Shown here: in pieces, positions 1 through 6,700 of the stretch
Position numbering within the stretch: position 1 is the first letter of the stretch
How the letters are laid out: the number at the start of each line of letters is the position of its first letter
NCBI GenBank assembly: GCA_009177215.1
Contig: WFLY01000079.1
Span: forward strand, 1-8,753
DNA from: Bacillota bacterium
GTDB lineage: Bacteria > Bacillota > Clostridia > Lachnospirales > Lachnospiraceae
DNA length: 8,753 nucleotides
Direction of reading: 5' to 3'
The notes under the pieces: model-generated
What the model saw: only the letters and a program-made list of their open reading frames with translations
What the model was told of the DNA's origin: nothing
Databases searched by the model: none
Translations under genes and position numbers: made by a program

Positions 1-253
1 TGGGAATCAGAATCAATTTATCCTTTACCTTTTCGTTTACCTTTGCAAGACGATTGACATAGTCGCACACGGAATCCTCATTGTCCGCAGAACAGGGTCC
101 GATGATAACCAAAAATTTATTGCTTTTGCCGGTGATGACTTCGCTTATTTCAGCATCACGAGCTTCCTTGATCTTTGCTAACTGTGGGGGAAGAGGATAT
201 TCTTCTTTGATCTCTGCCGGAGTAGGCAGCTTTTTAATGAATTCAAAACTCAT
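1..253 (-). CDS. aroF: 3-deoxy-7-phosphoheptulonate (DAHP) synthase, class I, N-terminal part
   Basis: Cytosolic enzyme that condenses phosphoenolpyruvate and erythrose 4-phosphate, the first step of the shikimate pathway to aromatic amino acids. Only 84 codons lie in the window; the gene runs off the left edge, and the family is usually about 340-350 residues. The visible protein starts MSFEFIKKLPTPAEIKEEYP and contains VIIGPCSADNEDSV at residues 49-62, the GPCS signature of the AroF/AroG/AroH family, followed by a charged helix (residues 64-79). I chose the ATG at 253 because it gives the usual short N-terminus and has GGTGA, part of an extended Shine-Dalgarno, five bases upstream. An in-frame ATG at 265 would add MVNT and has an AGAAAGGA site, but 15 bases away. 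The gene is transcribed divergently from the esterase gene and has its own promoter. Which of the three paralogue names fits cannot be settled from a fragment. Function is sure, exact start less so. Confidence 0.9.
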   Translation of the reverse strand, partial: MSFEFIKKLPTPAEIKEEYPLPPQLAKIKEARDAEISEVITGKSNKFLVIIGPCSADNEDSVCDYVNRLAKVNEKVKDKLILIP

Positions 254-264
254 TGTATTCACCA

Positions 265-278
265 TGCCCGTAGGGGCA
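265..278 (-). other. Small hairpin at the DAHP synthase start region
   Basis: On the minus strand TGCCC-CTAC-GGGCA can form a 5-bp stem with a 4-base loop. It lies between the AGAAAGGA site (288-281) and the chosen start at 253, and its last base is the A of the alternative ATG at 265. If it folds, it would hide the 265 start and bring AGAAAGGA to about 13 bases from the 253 start. This supports 253 but is only a structural inference. Confidence 0.35.
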
Positions 279-303
279 ATTCCTTTCTGTATAAATCGTT
301 ATC

Positions 304-332
304 ATTATAGTATAACTTCATAAATCATGCAA
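304..332 (-). promoter_or_regulatory. Sigma-A promoter of the DAHP synthase gene
   Basis: On the minus strand TTGCAT (332-327) and a perfect TATAAT (309-304) are separated by exactly 17 bases. Transcription would start near base 297, giving a short leader of about 45 bases to the ATG at 253. That is too short for a T-box or other large amino-acid-sensing leader, so any feedback is probably at the enzyme or at the promoter. Confidence 0.75.
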
Positions 333-497
333 GGGAATTTAGCGATTTAAAGTGATAAATACTGGTGAGTGCAAATAGATACAGCAGAGTTAAAAACTTT
401 TGGAAAATATGGTAAATATAACAAAAAAGTATGTGATATTAGTGTAAAATGACATAAATATACAATAAGCATATATTTTCAATGTGCAAAATAACAA

Positions 498-513
498 ATG
501 TAAACGATTACAT
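498..513. promoter_or_regulatory. cre-like operator (CcpA or other LacI-family site)
   Basis: TGTAAACGATTACA at 499-512 fits every position of the catabolite-responsive element consensus TGWNANCGNTNWCA. The flanking bases extend it to an ATGTAA/TTACAT inverted repeat with the central CG typical of LacI-family operators. It lies about 80 bases upstream of the best candidate -35 of the esterase gene and about 165 bases from the DAHP synthase promoter. Catabolite control of a polysaccharide-degrading enzyme is the obvious reading; a dedicated LacI-type sugar regulator is the alternative. From its distance it could also serve a promoter nearer 461-466. Confidence 0.6.
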
Positions 514-545
514 ATTAATGTTAATTAGACGAAATGCATAAAATA

Positions 546-584
546 GCAATAAATGAGCAGAACGAAGCAATAAATGATTAGAAC
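546..584 (+). repeat. Tandem direct repeat, 21-bp period, probable activator site
   Basis: Two copies of GCAATAAATGAnnAGAAC occur at 546-563 and 567-584. They match at 16 of 18 positions and start exactly 21 bp apart, about two helical turns, so both would face the same side of the DNA. The second copy ends 7 bases before a weak -35 hexamer. This is the arrangement of AraC/XylS-family activator half-sites. The regulator itself is not in the window, so the family assignment is inference. Confidence 0.5.
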
Positions 585-591
585 TAAAGGT

Positions 592-620
592 TTGGGCTGA
601 TATACTTAAAGATATACGAT
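592..620 (+). promoter_or_regulatory. Candidate activator-dependent promoter of the esterase gene
   Basis: TTGGGC (592-597) and TACGAT (615-620) are 17 bases apart, matching consensus at 3 and 4 of 6 positions. A poor -35 right beside a direct repeat is what an activator-dependent promoter looks like. Start of transcription would be near 627, leaving a leader of about 160 bases. An alternative is ATGACT (619-624) with TAAGAT (643-648) at 18-bp spacing. The choice is uncertain. Confidence 0.35.
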
Positions 621-698
621 GACTTAATTTATATAAATAAACTAAGATACATCGGAGTTGCATAGTAAACTATTAGAGGAGCGGGCGTTTAAAAGCGC

Positions 699-747
699 AA
701 GGCAAAGGAAGGAGAAGGAGAAGGATAGGAGAGGAAAGAGCAGAAGA
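699..747 (+). promoter_or_regulatory. Purine-rich leader tract with repeated Shine-Dalgarno-like motifs
   Basis: Nearly unbroken A/G sequence containing AAAGGAAGGAGAAGGAG and GGATAGGAGAGG, i.e. several GGAG/AGGA cores with no start codon close behind. The true ribosome site GGGAGG (773-778) lies separately, 10 bases before the ATG at 789. Such tracts can act as ribosome standby sites or protect the mRNA 5' end, as known for STAB-SD elements in Bacillus. The role here is inference. Confidence 0.4.
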
Positions 748-788
748 ATTTAGCAATCAATATTTTATCTTAGGGAGGAAAAAGCAAA

Positions 789-3700
789 ATGAAGTATGGA
801 AAATGGAAGAAAAGAGCATCCGTACTGATTGCTGCGGCGATGACGGTAAATGGTCTGCCCGTTTCGGCATTAACTGCTGTCGCTGCGGAAGCACCTGATT
901 CGGTGACTGCCATGTTTGGCACGCCGTTTGTTGACGGTGAGATGGACGAGGTGTGGAATAAGGCTCCTGCATACGCCTTAGAACAGCCGAGTGTCAGAGA
1001 GGATGCACAGGCGACCGTGAGACTTTTATGGGATGACAATGCATTGTATGTATATGCCGAGGTGTTGGATGATAATCTCAGCAATGCTTCCGGTAATGCT
1101 TACGAGCACGATTCCGTAGAGGTATTTTTGGACGAGCTGTATGATCGGGCGACCACTTATAAGGATGACGATGTGCATTATCGTGTAGACTTCACTAATG
1201 ACAGGAGTGCTGACAATGGCGACAGCGGACGTTGGTACACGGCTACAAAGACCTTTGAGCGCCCGGTGTCCGTGGAAGAGACAGAGGTTATGGAGCTTGC
1301 GAATACGGTATCCGGAGATACGGTGTCCGGAAACACTGGGTCTGAGGAGGAAGAGCCTGCAACGGAAAAGGGGTATATAGTGGAAGCCTGTCTGCGCTTT
1401 GACCAAATTACTCCTGCAAACGGCATGGAGCTTGGGTTTGATGCACAGGTTAATGCGGCTACAGGCGCAAGCCGTCAGGGTACAATCAATCTGTTTGATA
1501 AAGAGGGGAATGCATATCAGAATCCCAGCCTGTTGGGCAAACTGGTATTGAACGGTAAAAATGCCGGCGATCAGTCAGGCGCATTTCCTTATAGCTTAAT
1601 GAGCTATCTTGAGGACGCTAAGAAGATTAACCTCAGTGTTTATACTGAGGAGAGTGCAGCAGTTTTACAGGCAGCGATAGCAAGTGCAGAGGCATTGCTG
1701 AACGGTGGAAGCTATACTCAGGAACAGCTTGACGAAGCTTATGATGCTATTAAGAAAGCTATCAACGGACTGGATGACGGAAGCGGTTTCCAGAGTCCTT
1801 ATGATATGGTGGCAGATTCCACGATTCCGGATATTTTCACCATGAAGGACGGTACTAAAGTGACAGCCGATAACTGGGATCAGCGTGCGGAAGAAATCAT
1901 GCAGCTGTATGAGTATTATATGTACGGTGCAAAGCCTGATACCGAGGATGAGGTTGTGACCTACGAATTAGGGCAGATGAGCGAAAAATCACAGTCGGTA
2001 ACCATGCCGGACGGTTCTAAAGAGGACATTACCGTAAGACAGGGCAACATGAAAATCAATATCAGTTATAAAGGAAGAGAAGCTTCCTTTAATACTATTG
2101 TGACCTTGCCTACCGTAGAAGCTCCTGATGAAAATGGTTATCCGGTATTTACGGAAATCGCAATGAGTTTGTGGGGAGGCGTGTCAGCTTCTAACAATGC
2201 GTACTATGCGGCAAGCAGAGGTTATGCGGCAATCACCTATGATTATTTGGCAATCACTTCTGATGACAGTAAGAGAGAAGGTACCTTCTATACCATACAC
2301 CCTTACGGAGACAGTTGGGAAGAGCAGAGCGGTAAGCTGGTTGCATGGGGCTGGGGTGCCAGCAAGATTCTGGATGCCTTGTATGGTGGCGCAGCAGCTG
2401 AGCTGAACATCAATACGGACAACAATATCCTGTCAGGTGTATCCCGTCTGGGCAAGACTACTGCTGTAGCGGGCGCATATGACGACCGTATTAAGGTGGT
2501 AGCACCATCCTGTTCCGGTTATGGCGGACATGCTATGTACCGCTATAGGACAGAAGGTAATTATTATGACCTGTCTGAGCTTGGCGGCAGCAGCAACTGG
2601 TACAATACCGGTAACGAGACCTTGGGTTCTCTGCAGGCTGACGGTGAGAGAGGCTGGTTCAACGATAACTTTATGAAGTTTGACGATGTGAACAAATTCC
2701 CTCTTGACCAGCACTATCTGGCTTCTCTGGTAGCGGATCCTGATAGGTATTTGTTTATGATCACGGGCGTTATTTCCGAGAACTGGAATGGCGCTGAGAG
2801 CCAGACATTGACTTATGCCGCAGCTAAGCAGGTATTTGATATGCTGGGCGCCGGTGATAATATCAGTATCTGTACACACTTAGACGGTCACTCTGTGGAA
2901 GTTTCGGATATGCAGTATCTGTTGGATTACTGTGATGTCAAGCTTTACAATAAGTCCACAGACGATATTGACAGTGATTTGCGTGAACTGAAGACTAACG
3001 TATTTTTAAATGAAGCAAACTATAAGGAAGACGTATTCGGACCTTATATTGAGACAAAGAATGAAGTTGGCAGCGTAAACGTAGAGAGAACCACTGACAT
3101 GGTTACTGTTGTCAGGGCAGGAGCAAGTGTTGAAGAAATCAAAGAACAGCTTCCTACCGCTATCCTGTATTTGGATAACGGCTTGAGACATTTGAATGTA
3201 GCCGTTGATTGGGATCTCAGTGCATATGATCCTGAAAGCAGAAGCGCACAGGAATTGACGCTTACCGGTACGGCTGTTTTGCCGGAGGGTGTTACCAATC
3301 CGAAGAACTTGTCTCTGGCTGCAACTACAAAGCTGGTTGTCAATGTATATTCTGTAGAGTATGGTTCTGCCATTGCAGATGCAACCGTAGAGGAAGCATG
3401 GGATAATGCATTAAGCGTGAGGGCTGGCAACCTGCTTGACGGTCCTTCTGAATCCGGCGGAACCGCTGATATCAAGGTGATGTGGGATGAAGCTTATCTG
3501 TACCTGTTGGCAGATGTATCCGATTCTGATGTTTACATTAAGGAAGGTGCAAATGAAAATCAGGACAGCATTGCCGTTACTATTGCTCAGAGCATTGATT
3601 CCGGCAAGAGTGTAAAGAACTATGTATTTACGGCAGGCGGTGAGGCACTGTTACACACTATCAGCTTTAGTACATGGAGTGGTCTGCAGAATACCTATGC

Positions 3701-6700
3701 AAAAGCACCGGGTGCTTTTGCAACAGGAAAGATAAATAAAACTACCAGTTGGTGGAGCACTACAGTCACAGGCTGGACGGTGGAAGCATGTATTTCTTGG
3801 GAAGAGCTTGGTATGACTCCTGAGGAGGGAGCAAATATTGCAATTGAAGCAATTGTCAACAACTGCAGTTCTTCAACCGTTGACGGTGAAGAGACCGTAC
3901 AACTGGATAACAGACACGCGATTTCTCTTATTTCTTATCCGGAGAATATAGAAGAGGGGCGCACATTCTGGGGTAATACCGTTCAGTATAATGGAGGTCT
4001 TTACGCAAAAGATTTGACCACATTTACATTAGGTTCTAAGGGTGATGTTACTACCGTTGCGGAGGATATCGGCAGATATGACTTGGTTAAGTATGTAGAT
4101 GCGTTTAAGGAGACTTATGTGGATCCTTATCCCATTAAGGCCTCTTTCAATGAGTTGAAGCTGACCGAGGCTAGAGCTTATGCTTTGAGCGATGAAGCTA
4201 CCAAGGAAGGTATTGCAGAAAAGAAGGCTGAATTGGAGGCTATGGCTGAGCAGATTTTGGCAGATAACTGCGGTGGCAAGTTGATGACAAAGTATGGCAC
4301 GCCTGTAGTTGACGGTCTTGCTGACGATGAACTTTGGGACAGCGCTTACGCATACTATACCGCTAAGGACAGCAAGGGGCAGTATGCAGAGGTTAAGACC
4401 TTGTGGGATGAGGAAGCATTGTACGCTTTGATAAAGGTATACGATCCTACCTACGATGTAACAGGTTCCGATGCCCATACCAAGGATTCAGTAGAATTTT
4501 TCTTGCTGGAGTCCGCAGATGCAGCAAATAATTCCTTTGGTAAGAACGGCGGACAGTGGAGAATCAATCGTGCAAATCAGACAACCGTAACCTTCGGATC
4601 TAACGAAGCTTTCTATGCGAAGCTGACGGAAATGGAGGATGGCGCAGGCTACATCATTGAGGCACGTTTGGATTTTGCAGATTCTATCCCGGTAGCAAAA
4701 GATTTTGTTATGAACTTTGATGTGGCTGTAAACCTGTGTGAAAACGGTAATCGTACTTCGGCTATTGCTTGGACTTCTACCGATTGCTACAGCAATCCGA
4801 GAACCGCAGGAGAGATTATCTTTTTAGAGGATGCAGCAGAAGGTACTTCTCAGGTTGAGAACGGCTATAATCCATATGCGTTAATCAAGGTATTGGATAA
4901 GGCGCTGGTTATGGACGTAAATGATTATGATGCAGCAAGCTTTAATGCTAATTATGATAAGACTCTGTTGCAGAGATATTATGACGAAGCAATGGCTGGC
5001 GGTTTAACAGAGGCTCAGATTGCAGAATACTATGACGATGTCATTGCAATGATGTCTAAGATTACTTATGACGGTGTTCATAAGTCTGCACTTGGCTTCG
5101 AGGCAGATCACAACCTGCCGGATCCTTTTACCTTTGAGGATGGCAGTGCGGTTCAGAATAATGATGACTGGGCTTTGAGACATGATGAAATTCAAGATTT
5201 GTATGAGTTCTATATGTATGGTAAACTGCCTAAGGCAGAGAAGACCGGTTTGACTAAGAGCTTCTCCGCAAATGAAGCAGGCGATACTTATACCATAACT
5301 ACCAGCAGAGAAATCGACGGTAACACGGTAGAGGGAAGCTTTAGCTTCAAGGTATATCTGCCTGAAGGTACGCCTCGTGACGAAAAGGGCTGGCCTTACA
5401 TTATCAACTATGGCGGAAACATTTCCGGTGCGCAGGATGCGGGCTATGCGGTAATTGATTACAGCAGCAATGGTAATGTAGCTTCAAATAACAGCTATTA
5501 TCAGGGTCTCTTCTATACAATGTATCCTGAATGCCGTGGTGATGAGTATGCAACCGGTGTTGGTCCTTTGGCAGCTAGAGCATGGGGAGCAGGTTTGATT
5601 ATTGACTGTATTGAAGCAGGAATCGGACAACTTGATCAGTTGAATCCTGCGAACAGTGCAGTGACCGGCTTTAGCTACTTAGGAAAGACAGCTTTAGTGA
5701 CTGGCGTATTGGAGGAGCGTATCGCAGTGACGAATCCTGCCCACTCCGGTATCGGCGGAGCAGCAATGCTTCGTTACTCTTCACAGGGTAAGGTATACAC
5801 TGAGGACGAGTATGGTTTTAACCAGTTGGTTGACAAGACCGAGCCTATCGGTCAGGTACAGGGTCAGGGTATGGCTTGGGTTAAGACAATTTTCGCCGAC
5901 TTTGTGGGAGCTGACAGCACACCTTTTGATACTCATTTGTTGCTGTCGCTGGTAGCGCCCAGAGGTCTTTATGTTTCTTCAGGCTACAAGGATAACGGTA
6001 CAGACCCTGAGGGTATGTATGCTTCTTATATCAATGCAAAGGAAGTGTATGAGTTCTTAGGTGCAGAAGGCAGTATCGCGTATGGTAATTTCCCTACCGC
6101 CCATCAGACCAGTACTGCAGAATGGCAGTCTCTGTTTGCATTCTGTGATTACTACTTCTACAATGATGCATTGGATGAGGATTTCTATGCGACAGTATAT
6201 GATAATTCTCCTGACAAGGCAGAGTATGTACAGATTCAGGCACCGAGCAACGAGACAGTTCTTCCCGCTGATTACAGCGAGGCTGTAGAAGCGCTTGATA
6301 AGCTTGGTAATGTATCTATGGAGAACAAGATAGAAGCTGTTGATGTAGTGCTTGACAAGATGAATGCCTCCACAATGAACAGCAGTGATATTCAGGAGTT
6401 AGAGGAGAAGATATCCGATGTTCTGGGTAAAAAGTTGGTGATTGACATAGCTAGCGGAGCTCCTGCCGTTGAGTCCGTGACAGGCGCATTGTTGAGTGTT
6501 GCTGCGGGAGAAGAGGCTGTTATCAAGGTAACTGCGGTTACAGCGCCTACAATTCCTGAAGGCTATAAGAATGCTAAGGCATTTGACATTAAGCTTTATG
6601 TAGGTTCTACACAGAAGCAGTTGGTTGTACCGGTTAAGGTTAAAATGCCGATACCTGCCGGCGTGGATGCAAAAGACATTAAGTTACTGCACTATGCGGA

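Larger units (their letters stand above)
254..788. other. Divergent AT-rich intergenic control region
   Basis: About 535 bases between the start codons of two divergent genes, with no convincing reading frame. In order from the left it holds the DAHP synthase leader and promoter, about 165 bases of AT-rich sequence where I see no clear element (333-497), a cre-like operator, a tandem direct repeat, a weak plus-strand promoter, and a long leader ending in a purine-rich tract and the GGGAGG ribosome site (773-778) of the esterase gene. Several other weak -10-like hexamers occur by chance in such AT-rich DNA, for example TACAAT at 461-466. Confidence 0.7.

Noticed and set aside
81..323. Plus-strand reading frame of 80 codons at the left edge
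   Set aside because: It lies antisense to the DAHP synthase start and its promoter, has no ribosome site, and its protein resembles no family I know.
439..466. TTAGTG-16-TACAAT as the main esterase promoter
   Set aside because: The -35 is poor, the spacing short, and it would leave a leader of over 300 bases; it is kept only as an alternative that would place the cre site just downstream of the start.
662..673. ATAGT-AA-ACTAT palindrome in the esterase leader
   Set aside because: A 5-bp AT-rich stem with a 2-base loop is too weak to fold, and such matches are common in AT-rich DNA.
2433..2879. Minus-strand reading frames of 140-150 codons inside the esterase gene (also 3044-3475 and 4029-4478)
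   Set aside because: They mirror the coding strand of a confidently identified gene, have no ribosome sites, and are expected by chance in a 6.5-kb frame.
4035..4277. Helical segment between CBM9 domains 2 and 3 as a separate functional domain
   Set aside because: It is rich in charged helix-forming residues but shows no motif, so it is best treated as a linker.
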